A stretch of 64,000 bases of DNA, from contig NZ_CP109078.1 of the NCBI RefSeq assembly GCF_035917455.1, positions 7,114,001 to 7,178,000 of the forward strand. The letters are read 5' to 3'. This document shows positions 45,785-53,388 of this stretch, one piece after another. The notes beneath the pieces are model-generated. The model was not told the DNA's origin and made no database searches. It saw only the letters and a list, made by a program, of their open reading frames with translations. A program made the translations under genes and the position numbers. Source of the stretch: Micromonospora sp. NBC_01796 (lineage in GTDB: Bacteria; Actinomycetota; Actinomycetes; Mycobacteriales; Micromonosporaceae). Position 1 is the stretch's first letter. Each line of letters opens with the position of its first letter.

Positions 45785-46192
45785 TCAGCCGCGCGACGAG
45801 ATCTGCTGTACGGCCCACTCGTTGCCGTCGGGGTCGCTGAAGAAGACGAAGCCGACGTTGTCCAGCGGGTCGGGCGTCGGCGTCGGGTTCTGGCCGAGGA
45901 TCTGGACCTCGCTGACCTGCACGCCGCGTTCGACCAGCTCGGCATGGGCCTTGTGGATGTCCGGGACCACCAGTTGCAGGCCCTTCAGCGAGCCCGGTGG
46001 CATCTGCGGTACGGCTCCGTAACCGATCACGACGGAGCAGCCCGATCCGGGCGGGGTGAGCTGGACCAGGCGGACCTGTTCGCCCATCCGGGTGTCGTGG
46101 TCGACGGTGAAACCGAGTTGTTCGGCGTAGAACGCCTTGGCGCGGTCCACGTCCGACACCGGAACCACCACCACCTCGAGCGTCCAGTTCAC
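45785..46192 (-). CDS. VOC / glyoxalase-fold family protein
   Basis: 135 residues, two beta-alpha-beta-beta-beta modules: EVVVVPVSDVDRAKAFYAEQLGF (about 5-28) and LQLVVPDIHKAHAELVERGV (about 72-92), closing with VFFSDPDGNEWAVQQ. Member of the vicinal oxygen chelate superfamily; may be a dioxygenase-like, isomerase or antibiotic-binding protein. GTG start with GGGAG upstream. Confidence 0.85.
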   Translation of the reverse strand: MNWTLEVVVVPVSDVDRAKAFYAEQLGFTVDHDTRMGEQVRLVQLTPPGSGCSVVIGYGAVPQMPPGSLKGLQLVVPDIHKAHAELVERGVQVSEVQILGQNPTPTPDPLDNVGFVFFSDPDGNEWAVQQISSRG

Positions 46193-46311
46193 GATCTGTC
46201 TCCCGTTCCATCCGGTGCGTCATCGGCGTTCCGGGCAGCGTACCGGCCGGGGGAGTACCGAAGGGGGCATCGGATCGGCGTGGCCGGCGCGGTTTCGGGT
46301 AGTCGCACGGC

Positions 46312-46968
46312 ATGGCGACCACGATGAGCGTGGAGGACAAGAAACGGTTCGTCCGGCGACTGACCGGCAGCGGGCGGGGCTTCGCCGATCAGCTCGGTTT
46401 CCGGGTCACCAACAACCCGGCCGCGCTGTTCCAGCTGCTCTACCTCTCCATTCTGCTCGGTCGCCCCGGCGACCCCCGGCAGGCGGCGCAGACCGCCGGG
46501 GCGTTGCGCGACCGGGGTTGGGACAGTGCGGCCCGGATGGGCCGGTCGCTGCACGAGACCCGGGCCACGGTGCTGCGCGGTTGCGGGCGCCGGGACGCGG
46601 ACGAGCTGGCCACCGAGCTCGGCGACCTGGCCGTGCTGGTCACCGAGCGGTATCGCGGTGACCTGCGGCGGATGCGGGCGATGGCCGGGTACAACGCCGT
46701 CCGGGAGCGCGATCGGCTCCGGCGGTTGCCCGGAGTGGACGATCTGGTGGTCGACCTCTTCTTCCGCGAGGTCCAGGCGCTCTGGCAGGAGGTGCCGCCG
46801 TCGGCGGACCGCCGGTCGCTCACCGCCGCTCGCAAGCTGGGTCTCGGCCGTACGGCGGATGATCTGGCCGCGCTCGCCGGCAGCCGGGAGTCGGAGAAGC
46901 TCGCCTGGCTGGTCGGGGCGCTGGCGATGGTGGATCTGGACGACAGGTACCACCAAATCGCAGCATAA
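46312..46968 (+). CDS. HhH-type (endonuclease III-like) hypothetical protein
   Basis: 218 residues, mainly helical. The stretch GDLRRMRAMAG...RDRLRRLPGVDDLVVDLFFREVQALWQEVPPSADRRSLTAARKLGLG (about 117-180) follows the helix-hairpin-helix (L-P-G-V) layout and trailing Asp/Arg of base-excision glycosylase-like proteins. The iron-sulfur cysteines of classical EndoIII are absent, so catalysis is uncertain. ATG at 46312 or 46324. Confidence 0.6.
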   Translation: MATTMSVEDKKRFVRRLTGSGRGFADQLGFRVTNNPAALFQLLYLSILLGRPGDPRQAAQTAGALRDRGWDSAARMGRSLHETRATVLRGCGRRDADELATELGDLAVLVTERYRGDLRRMRAMAGYNAVRERDRLRRLPGVDDLVVDLFFREVQALWQEVPPSADRRSLTAARKLGLGRTADDLAALAGSRESEKLAWLVGALAMVDLDDRYHQIAA

Positions 46969-47229
46969 ACACCCAATCGTACGTGGGCTCCCCCACAATT
47001 ATGGTGTTCGCCGCCTTTCAGGTGATCCCACCTCGTAGGATAGGTCTGGCAGGGCTGTCCAACCGGTTCGGCTGGACCTCCGCCATCCGGTGATCGCGTT
47101 CGGTTCGGACGCCGCTTGTCGCCGGAGTTTCGTCGGGCGTGGTGTCCCGGTCATGCCTGTCGTGACCGGCACCTCGTCCGGTGTCCGTTTCGAGCAGGTT
47201 CCTCGCGCCGGTCCGCGCCCGCCGTCGGC

Positions 47230-47892
47230 TCACCGCACCAGGCCCGCGATCAGGTTCACCGTGGACGCGATGATCACGGCGCCGAACAGGTACGACAGCA
47301 GCGCGTGGCGCAGTGCCGTACGCCTGATCTCCGGGCTGCTCAGCGGGGTGTCGGAAACCTGGAACGTCATCCCGATGGTGAAGGCCAGGTACGCGAAGTC
47401 GGTGTACCGCGGAGGTGACTGCTGGTTGAACCGCACACCGCCGTCGGTACCGGTGTAGTACAGCCGGGCGTAGCGGCTGCCGAAGACGGTGTGGATGACC
47501 GCCCAGGAGAAGATGACGCTGACGATGCCGAGAGCGATGTGCAACTGCTCCGAGAAGCCGTCCAGCGGCTTGGCCCGGATCAGCACGACCCCGATCGCCA
47601 GCAGGCTGGCCAGGCAGGCGAAGAGGAGCAGCGAGTCGCGTAACCCTCGGTTGGTGTCCTCCCGCAGCGCGAACCGGGCGGTCTCGGTCGGGTCCAGCGG
47701 CCAGAGCCTGGAGCGCGCCCAGATCAGGTAGAACAGCGCGGCGGCGTCCCAACCGACGAGCGGTCCGAGCACCGCCGCGTCGTACAGTCCGACCGGGACG
47801 GCGGCCGTGGCCGCCACCACCGCCATGATGATCAGCAGCAGCGAGGACCGGAGCGGCTCCCGGCGCGGGCGGGTCGCGGTCAACGCCGGCAC
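47230..47892 (-). CDS. DUF1345 family membrane protein
   Basis: About 220 residues, five to six membrane helices, with the DUF1345 pattern: GWDAAALFYLIWARSRLWPLDPTETARFALREDTNR, then SVIFSWAVIHTVFGSRYARLYY, and FNQQSPPRYTDFAYLAFTIGMTFQVSDT split across about 60-175. Function unknown. I chose GTG 47892 because the frame further upstream runs through the DUF2795 gene in another frame; the ribosome binding site is weak. Confidence 0.75.
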   Translation of the reverse strand: MPALTATRPRREPLRSSLLLIIMAVVAATAAVPVGLYDAAVLGPLVGWDAAALFYLIWARSRLWPLDPTETARFALREDTNRGLRDSLLLFACLASLLAIGVVLIRAKPLDGFSEQLHIALGIVSVIFSWAVIHTVFGSRYARLYYTGTDGGVRFNQQSPPRYTDFAYLAFTIGMTFQVSDTPLSSPEIRRTALRHALLSYLFGAVIIASTVNLIAGLVR

Positions 47893-47918
47893 TCCGCTTC
47901 GGCGACGGGCTGCACCGG

Positions 47919-48191
47919 TCAGCTCTGGCGCAGGTGCCGAGCGACCCGCTGGTGCTTGCGGTCCCGGGCCCGCGCCGCCAGATCGGCAGGGGTCACCTCG
48001 GGATTGGAGTTGGTGCGCGCCGACCGGGCCACCTCGTTGATGTTGCCGTAGTCGGCCGGCGGCATCGCCCGCAGGGCGCGGAGCACGTCGTCCGATGCCC
48101 CTTCCCGTTCGGCCTCGGCGACGATGTCGTCCTTGGTGGCGGGAAAGTCGAGTGCGGTGAGGTAGCGCAGCACCTCGGCGTTGGTCACCAT
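47919..48191 (-). CDS. DUF2795 family protein
   Basis: 90 residues. The N-terminal 60 residues follow DUF2795: VLRYLTALDFPATKDDIVAEAEREGA and VLRALRAMPPADYGNINEVARS. A Lys/Arg-rich tail (ARARDRKHQRVARHLRQS) suggests nucleic-acid or surface binding. ATG with GAGGAGCGGG upstream. Role unknown. Confidence 0.8.
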   Translation of the reverse strand: MVTNAEVLRYLTALDFPATKDDIVAEAEREGASDDVLRALRAMPPADYGNINEVARSARTNSNPEVTPADLAARARDRKHQRVARHLRQS

Positions 48192-48362
48192 GTGAATCCC
48201 GCTCCTCGCCGGTCGTCTGGTTCTCCCCGCGCAGCACTTACCCCGCTTTGCCGGCTTCACGCACCGCTGTGGCCCGCAGGTCGACGTCGTTTAACCCGAC
48301 CCGGCGGGGGTACGCGCCCGGCACGCGACGCCGGACCGCGGCGACGCCGGGGAGGAGCCGTC

Positions 48363-48767
48363 ATGAACTACGACACGTTCGTCGACATGGTCGCGCAACG
48401 CGCGGAGGTTGACTCGGACACGGCCGTCGACCTCAGCCGGGGCACCCTGCAGACGCTGGCCGACAGGTTGACCGGCGGCGAGGCGATCGACCTGGCCGCC
48501 CAGCTGCCACAGCCGTTGCAGGCGGTGATGCGCAGTCCGCAGGACGCGGCCGAACCGTTCGGGGCGCAGGAGTTCATCGGGCGGGTTGCCGAGCGTGCGA
48601 CCGTCGACGAGACCGCGGCGCGTACCGGGGTCCGGGCCGTCCTGACCACCGTACGGGAGGCGGTCACCGGCGGTGAGTTCGACGACGTGATGAGTCAGTT
48701 GCCGCGCGAGTTCCGCGACCTGGTCGAACCGGTGTTGATGCCCGGTGGTCGAGCCCGGCGGCGCTAG
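48363..48767 (+). CDS. DUF2267 family protein
   Basis: 134 residues containing two repeats of about 60 residues, as in DUF2267: YDTFVDMVAQRAEVDSDTAVDLSRGTL...LAAQLPQPLQ and FIGRVAERATVDETAARTGVRAVL...VMSQLPREFRDL. ATG with GGGGAGGAG about 6 nt upstream. Role unknown; DUF2267 often lies next to stress or membrane genes. Confidence 0.85.
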   Translation: MNYDTFVDMVAQRAEVDSDTAVDLSRGTLQTLADRLTGGEAIDLAAQLPQPLQAVMRSPQDAAEPFGAQEFIGRVAERATVDETAARTGVRAVLTTVREAVTGGEFDDVMSQLPREFRDLVEPVLMPGGRARRR

Positions 48768-48786
48768 ACCGGTTGTGGGGGCATCG

Positions 48787-48810
48787 ACTTTCGTCGGGAG
48801 TGACGAAAGT
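48787..48810. promoter_or_regulatory. Inverted repeat downstream of DUF2267 gene
   Basis: ACTTTCGTC (48787-48795) and GACGAAAGT (48802-48810), perfect arms with a 6-bp spacer, 20 bp after the DUF2267 stop. Terminator or operator for the next gene. Confidence 0.4.
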
Positions 48811-48906
48811 TCGGTCGATTCCAACCGGGCAATAGACTGCCCCGCATCAAAGCCGTAACCTCTACGCAACGTGCGTGCGGTGGTTGATGCCCCGGGAGGA
48901 ACGGAC

Positions 48907-49581
48907 ATGTCCCGCAGGACCGGCAAGCCCTCCTACACGAAGGCCCCGACGAGCAGGCGGCCGAGTGTGGGCACCCTGGTCTTCGCCATGCTGTTGCCGG
49001 TGGTGCTGGCCGGTTTCATCGGCGCCGGCATCGGCTACGCCGTCGCCGGGCCGAGCGAGACCGAGACCGCCGTCAACAAGCTGCGCGAGGAGGAAGCGCA
49101 GCGGGACACCGAGCAGATCGGCAGCCTGACCACGGCCGCCCGGACCACGCGGGACGAACTCGGCCCACTGCTGTCCGAACTGGACGCCGCGGTCAAGACC
49201 GGCCAGCCGGCACCCGCCGACAAGCTGACGACCTGGCAGCAGACCATGCGCCGGGCGGTCGAGCGGCATGCGGAGAGCCCGTCCGGCAGCACCGCCACCA
49301 ACGTGGCGCGCGGCGGTCTCCGGGCCGCGGTCGACGGCCTGGCCACCGCACTGGACACGTACGCCCTGGTCGGCACGTTGCCGGCCACCGCCCAGCGGCC
49401 GGTGATCGACCTGGCGGCCCGCCAACGTACGGCGGCCGGCACGGCCTGGTCCATCGCGGCAGCCCAGCTCGACCAGATCAACATCGACGCGGGACACGGG
49501 CACCAGCACGTCTACCTGACCACCGAACCCGGCACGGGCGCGTTCACCTCCGACGGGGCGCCGGAGGGGCCGACCAAGTAG
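48907..49581 (+). CDS. Single-pass membrane protein with extracytoplasmic helical domain
   Basis: 224 residues. A basic N-terminus is followed by one membrane helix (about 24-46, TLVFAMLLPVVLAGFIGAGIG), then a helical, charged extracellular region (about 55-200, KLREEEAQRDTEQIGSL...). ATG with GGGAGGA about 7 nt upstream. No family recognised. Confidence 0.7.
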   Translation: MSRRTGKPSYTKAPTSRRPSVGTLVFAMLLPVVLAGFIGAGIGYAVAGPSETETAVNKLREEEAQRDTEQIGSLTTAARTTRDELGPLLSELDAAVKTGQPAPADKLTTWQQTMRRAVERHAESPSGSTATNVARGGLRAAVDGLATALDTYALVGTLPATAQRPVIDLAARQRTAAGTAWSIAAAQLDQINIDAGHGHQHVYLTTEPGTGAFTSDGAPEGPTK

Positions 49582-49613
49582 CCGTCGACCTGCCGGCGGT
49601 CGGCCGCTCTATG

Positions 49614-49656
49614 ATCACCTGCCGGGATCATGATCCGGCACACCCGGAAAGGTGAT
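49614..49656 (+). promoter_or_regulatory. Structured leader of the molybdopterin oxidoreductase gene
   Basis: ATCACCT (49614-49620) pairs with AGGTGAT (49650-49656); between them CCGGGATCATGATCCGG forms a near-perfect inner palindrome. The outer arm ends right before the AGGAG ribosome binding site (49657-49661). It could act as an RNA switch or an operator. Confidence 0.35.
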
Positions 49657-49667
49657 AGGAGTAGCGG

Positions 49668-50267
49668 ATGGGTATCGTCTCGCCGGGCTTTCAGGGTCGG
49701 CCTCGGTCGTCGGAGCCGGCGTTGCCGCCGGGGCAGTATCTGACCGAGGATTTTCCGGTGTTGTCGGCGGGTCCGACGCCGAGGGTGTCGTTGGATGCGT
49801 GGGAGTTCGCGGTGACGACGGAGGCGGGTGCGGAGCGTCGGTGGTCGTGGGCGGAGTTGTTGGCGTTGCCGCAGGAGTCGCCGACGGTGGATATCCACTG
49901 TGTGACGCGGTGGTCGAAGTTGGGGACGAGTTGGCGTGGGGTGTCGTTGGACACCTTGTTGGCGGAGGTGGAGACGGCGGCGGATTTCGCGTTGGTTCAT
50001 TCGTACGGGGGTTATACGACGAATCTGCCGTTGGAGGATCTGCTGGATGGTCGGGCGTGGGTGGTTCATGAGTTCGAGGGTGGTGGGTTGGCGGCGGAGC
50101 ATGGTGGTCCGGCGCGGTTGTTGGTGCCGCATCTGTATTTCTGGAAGTCGGCGAAGTGGGTGCGGGGTATTCAGTTGTTGTTGACCGACGAGCCGGGTTT
50201 CTGGGAGACGGCCGGATATCACGACTACGGTGACCCGTGGCGCGAGCAGCGGTACCAGGGCGACTGA
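49668..50267 (+). CDS. Sulfite oxidase-like molybdopterin-dependent oxidoreductase
   Basis: 199 residues with the oxidoreductase molybdopterin-binding fold. The molybdenum-ligating cysteine lies in DIHCVTRWSKLG (about 75-86), followed by SYGGYTTNLPLEDLLDG, HEFEGGGLAAEHGGPARLLVPHLY and FWKSAKWVRGIQL. Related proteins act in reductase or oxidase systems together with the flavin reductase and DUF6510 genes downstream. Between about 49780 and 50190 the codon use is unlike all neighbours: TTG for leucine, CGG/CGT, GCG, GGT and GAT rather than C-ending codons, with marked G/T skew. AGGAG precedes the ATG. Confidence 0.88.
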   Translation: MGIVSPGFQGRPRSSEPALPPGQYLTEDFPVLSAGPTPRVSLDAWEFAVTTEAGAERRWSWAELLALPQESPTVDIHCVTRWSKLGTSWRGVSLDTLLAEVETAADFALVHSYGGYTTNLPLEDLLDGRAWVVHEFEGGGLAAEHGGPARLLVPHLYFWKSAKWVRGIQLLLTDEPGFWETAGYHDYGDPWREQRYQGD

Positions 50268-51001
50268 ACCGGGCGGCCAGCTGGCGGGTAGCCGAGCTGG
50301 TCGAGACCCGGAACGAGACGGAAACCTCGCGCACGCTGGTGTTGGAGGTGCCGGACTGGCCCGGCCACCTGCCCGGTCAACACGTCGACGTGCGCCTCAC
50401 CGCACCGGACGGCTACCGCGCCGAGCGTTCCTACTCGATCGCCTCGGCGTCCGACGCGAACCGGGTGGAGCTGACCGTACAGCGGGTGCCGGACGGTGAG
50501 GTTTCGCCGTACCTGGTCGAGGTGCTGTCGGTCGGCGACCCGGTGGAGATCCGCGGACCGGTTGGTGGTTGGTTCGTCTGGCGTGCCACGGACACCGCGC
50601 CGGTCCTGCTGGTCGCCGGTGGCTCGGGCATCGTGCCGCTGATGGCGATGGTACGGGCGCGACGTGCCGCCGGCAGCCGGGTCCCGTTCCGGCTGATCTA
50701 CTCGGTACGGACCGACCGGGACGTCTACTTCGCCGACGAGCTGCGCCGACGGGCACGCGACGACGGCGGACTGGACGTGGCGTACGTCTACACCAGGCAG
50801 ACGCCGGACGGCTGGCCGGCGCTGGCCGGCCGGATCGGGGTGGCCGAGGTGAACAGCCACGGTTGGCCGGCGGAGCTCGAACCGCAGTGTTTCGTCTGCG
50901 GCCCGACCGGGTTCGTGGAGACGGTCGCCGACATCCTCGTCGCCCTCGGTCACGACCCCCGCCGGGTCAAGACCGAGCGATTCGGACCCACCGGAGGTTG
51001 A
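50237..51001 (+). CDS. FAD/NAD-binding flavin reductase (ferredoxin reductase-like)
   Basis: About 254 residues. FAD-binding RSYSIAS (about 68-74), GQHVDVRL before it, NAD(P)-binding VAGGSGIVPLMAM (about 131-143), and the end motif CGPTGFVETVADIL. No 2Fe-2S domain. It would pass electrons from NAD(P)H to the molybdoenzyme or another acceptor. GTG 50237 overlaps the previous gene by 31 bp; a later start is possible because the first ~12 residues look unconserved. Confidence 0.87.
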   Translation: MARAAVPGRLNRAASWRVAELVETRNETETSRTLVLEVPDWPGHLPGQHVDVRLTAPDGYRAERSYSIASASDANRVELTVQRVPDGEVSPYLVEVLSVGDPVEIRGPVGGWFVWRATDTAPVLLVAGGSGIVPLMAMVRARRAAGSRVPFRLIYSVRTDRDVYFADELRRRARDDGGLDVAYVYTRQTPDGWPALAGRIGVAEVNSHGWPAELEPQCFVCGPTGFVETVADILVALGHDPRRVKTERFGPTGG

Positions 51002-51002
51002 G

Positions 51003-51290
51003 ATGACCGATCAGCAGTACGCCGACGGCAACATGCTCGCCGGTCCGATGCGTGAACTCTTCGCCGTGGACCTCACCGCGGCCACCGGCCGCTGTGCGAA
51101 CTGCGGACTGACCGGTCCCCTCGCCGAGATGCGGGTGTACCGGCACGCGCCGGGCCTGGTGGCCCGCTGTCCGGGCTGCGAGGAGGTCGTCATGCGGCTG
51201 GTGCGCACCCCGACCAGCGCCTGGCTGGATCTGCGCGGAGCGGTCTTCGTGCAGGTCCCGATGCCACCGGAGTCGCCGGCCACCTGGTGA
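51003..51290 (+). CDS. DUF6510 family zinc-ribbon protein
   Basis: 95 residues with two CxxC pairs, CANC (about 31-34) and CPGC (about 57-60), consistent with a zinc ribbon. DUF6510 proteins accompany sulfite oxidase-like molybdoenzymes and flavin reductases, as here; the ATG is 2 bp after the reductase stop. Probably an accessory or rubredoxin-like partner; unproven. Confidence 0.85.
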   Translation: MTDQQYADGNMLAGPMRELFAVDLTAATGRCANCGLTGPLAEMRVYRHAPGLVARCPGCEEVVMRLVRTPTSAWLDLRGAVFVQVPMPPESPATW

Positions 51291-51323
51291 CCATGCCAGT
51301 GGCGCCGTTCTCCCGCACCGCCG

Positions 51324-52061
51324 TCACGCCGTCGCGGTTGCCGGCTCGGCGGTGACCGAGTCGTAGTAGGCGAGCACGCCGTGTGCGCCGGCCAGCGCGG
51401 TGGCCGCCGCCGGTGTGGTCGGTACGCCGACCCGCGCGACCGTACGCAGGTGGACGTCGACCGTCTCGGCCAGGTGCCGCCAGCGCAGCGGACGCCCGGT
51501 CCCGGGGTCGACGACCGAGCCGGAGTCACGGTCCCGGAGGGTTCTCGCCAGTGCGTCCCGCAGGGCCGGCACCGCCCGGTCGAGCGTTTCGCCCTGGCCG
51601 TCGGCGGCGGTCAGTTCGCCGCCGTGATCGAGCACCTGCTCGATCACGGTGACCAGATCCGCGTGGTGACCGGCGACCCAACGTCGGGTCCGGTAGATCA
51701 GCCCGAGGTCGGGCCAGCGCTTGCGCGCGGCCTGCCGGCTGTTGCCGGTGACCGAGCCGAGGTCGGCCAGGCTCGCGCCGAGCCACACCGCGTCCGCCGC
51801 GTCCTCGGCGGCGCACTCGTCGATCAACTCGTTGACCAGGGCATCGGTGAGCTGCCCGGCACCGACCCGACGCAGGTACGTGGTCCGGTGGAGCTGTTCG
51901 TCGTCGACGTCACCCGGTTTCGGCCCGGATTCCGGCCCACCGGCTGTCGGGTGGTCGGCGACCCGATCGGTGATCCGGCGTACCAGCTCCCGGGCCGGGC
52001 CCCGCAGCTCGTCGTACTCGGACGCCGCGAGCCGGTCGAGCGGTCGAGTCTCTCGGGTCAT
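51324..52061 (-). CDS. HTH-containing hypothetical protein
   Basis: 245 residues. A helix-turn-helix-like segment, LGASLADLGSVTGNSRQAARKRWPDLG (about 92-118), resembles the DNA-recognition motif of many actinobacterial proteins that read like sigma-factor or Xre HTHs. The rest is helical with no recognised domain. ATG at 52061 with GGAGGGA about 7 nt upstream. A palindrome at 52114-52132 lies between its putative -35 and -10, suggesting autoregulation. Confidence 0.6.
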   Translation of the reverse strand: MTRETRPLDRLAASEYDELRGPARELVRRITDRVADHPTAGGPESGPKPGDVDDEQLHRTTYLRRVGAGQLTDALVNELIDECAAEDAADAVWLGASLADLGSVTGNSRQAARKRWPDLGLIYRTRRWVAGHHADLVTVIEQVLDHGGELTAADGQGETLDRAVPALRDALARTLRDRDSGSVVDPGTGRPLRWRHLAETVDVHLRTVARVGVPTTPAAATALAGAHGVLAYYDSVTAEPATATA

Positions 52062-52371
52062 GGGATGTCCCTCCACGTTCGGGTGTCCGGTGTTGCCGCC
52101 ACGACCGTAGCACTGTGAACCACAGGTTTACACCTGACGGGCAGGTCCGGTCCCGGTCGTCCCGTCGCCGGCAACACGAACGCAAAATGCACGTCATATG
52201 GCGTGGGCCTCGTCCGAGATCTTCAGGGATTGACACCCGTCATCGAAGACGTGAGAATTCCTATGCGCTTCACCAATCCACCGATGGCGCGAAATGGCGG
52301 GGGAACTTGTCGTGACGCTGCCGGTGTGGTGCTACCCGACCGGGCTGGGCTGCCAGAAGGGCGATACGTCT
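52062..52371. other. Intergenic region between HTH gene and tailoring cluster
   Basis: About 310 bp with no convincing gene other than a possible N-terminal extension of the next ORF (ATG 52294). It holds the palindrome at 52114-52132 and AT-richer stretches near 52185-52280 that probably contain the cluster promoter. Confidence 0.5.
52114..52132. promoter_or_regulatory. Operator-like palindrome upstream of HTH gene
   Basis: TGTGAACCACAGGTTTACA: arms TGTnAACC and GGTTnACA around ACA. On the minus strand it lies between a TGTAAA (-35-like) and TACGGT (-10-like) separated by 17 bp. Confidence 0.4.
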
Positions 52372-53388
52372 GTGCCTGAAGGTTTCTTGTGCTTACCGTA
52401 TCCGGCGCTGCTTCCGAGTAGCCGGTCCGAGATACGGGCCGCGGTGGCCGACCACGCGCTGGCCGACGCATTGTCCCGCGTATTCGCAGTCGATTCCGCG
52501 CCCGATCCGGGTGACCCGTGGAACGGCGTGGAGGACTTTCCCCAGGATAGCGACCCGTCGGCCGACCCCAATTCCGAGTACGCCGAGCACGACCGCTATT
52601 TCCAGGTACGTCGGGTACGCAGGCAACCCGCGGAAGCGTTTCTCCGTGGCCTTGTCCGTACCTATTCGCTGGTGCGACAGAACGCCTGTGAGATGGGTGT
52701 GTCGAATCTCGACGGCGCCCAGTGGCGGAACCTCTTCGCCGGCCTGCAGAGCATCCTGCGGTACGCCCGCGTGCCCCTGTCCGACGGTGTGCCGCCGATG
52801 CCGACCCGACTGGTCGACGAATCCCCGCCCCACCAGCGCTGGCTGGTCGGACACCAGCTGTTCTTCGCCGTGGTGCAGGGCGTGATCGTCGGACTCAACT
52901 GTTTCGTGGGCGCCGCCGAACGGGGCGACGAGACCGAGGCCCGAGCGGCGGTCGGGGTGGCCAGCGACTTCATGCGCAGTTCGGCCGCGGCGATCAGGTT
53001 CACCGCGGACTTCGGGCCGGTCGACTACGACAAGCTGGTCCGCCCGGCGATGGCGCCGCCCGCCGTACGGGCCGGATTCAGCGGTTTGCAGACCCGGGAC
53101 CACGCCTTCCTGACCGGCCTCTTCACCGAACTGCGGGCCCTTCTCGCCCGGCTCGGACCGGGGCGCACCGGCGAGGACTTCGAGGAGTTCGTGGACGCGA
53201 CGATAGACGCGTACGACGCACACCGGTTCATCTGCGCCCGGTTCGGCGGGGACGTGCTGCCCAGCCTGCGGATGGCGGCCAACTCGCAGGGCCGTACCAC
53301 CCAGTCCGGCACCGACGCGCTGCGGCAGATCATGCGGGCACGGCTCTTCACCCTCACCGGGGTCGACGGCCGGAGCGCGACGGCATGA
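52372..53388 (+). CDS. Hypothetical protein, possibly PrnB/IDO-superfamily
   Basis: 338 residues from GTG 52372, which has AGAAGGG about 10 nt upstream; an ATG at 52294 would add 26 residues. Mostly helical. The region RFTADFGPVDYDKLVRPAM (about 228-246 of the longer form) and the C-terminal AHRFICARF...LRMAANSQGRTTQSGTDALRQIM recall monodechloroaminopyrrolnitrin synthase PrnB (a heme enzyme of the IDO/TDO superfamily) from memory, weakly. Alternatively it is an unrelated helical protein. Its stop overlaps the start of the aromatic hydroxylase (ATGA), so the two work in the same pathway by context. Confidence 0.6.
   Translation: MPEGFLCLPYPALLPSSRSEIRAAVADHALADALSRVFAVDSAPDPGDPWNGVEDFPQDSDPSADPNSEYAEHDRYFQVRRVRRQPAEAFLRGLVRTYSLVRQNACEMGVSNLDGAQWRNLFAGLQSILRYARVPLSDGVPPMPTRLVDESPPHQRWLVGHQLFFAVVQGVIVGLNCFVGAAERGDETEARAAVGVASDFMRSSAAAIRFTADFGPVDYDKLVRPAMAPPAVRAGFSGLQTRDHAFLTGLFTELRALLARLGPGRTGEDFEEFVDATIDAYDAHRFICARFGGDVLPSLRMAANSQGRTTQSGTDALRQIMRARLFTLTGVDGRSATA

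Noticed and set aside
46969-47229. Possible gene or small RNA in the 261-bp gap
   Set aside because: No ORF with coding bias. A TAGGAT box near 47036 could be a -10 element, but nothing recognisable follows it.
49614-49661. Moco riboswitch upstream of the molybdoenzyme
   Set aside because: The structure is far too small for the known Moco RNA motif; kept only as a generic structured leader.
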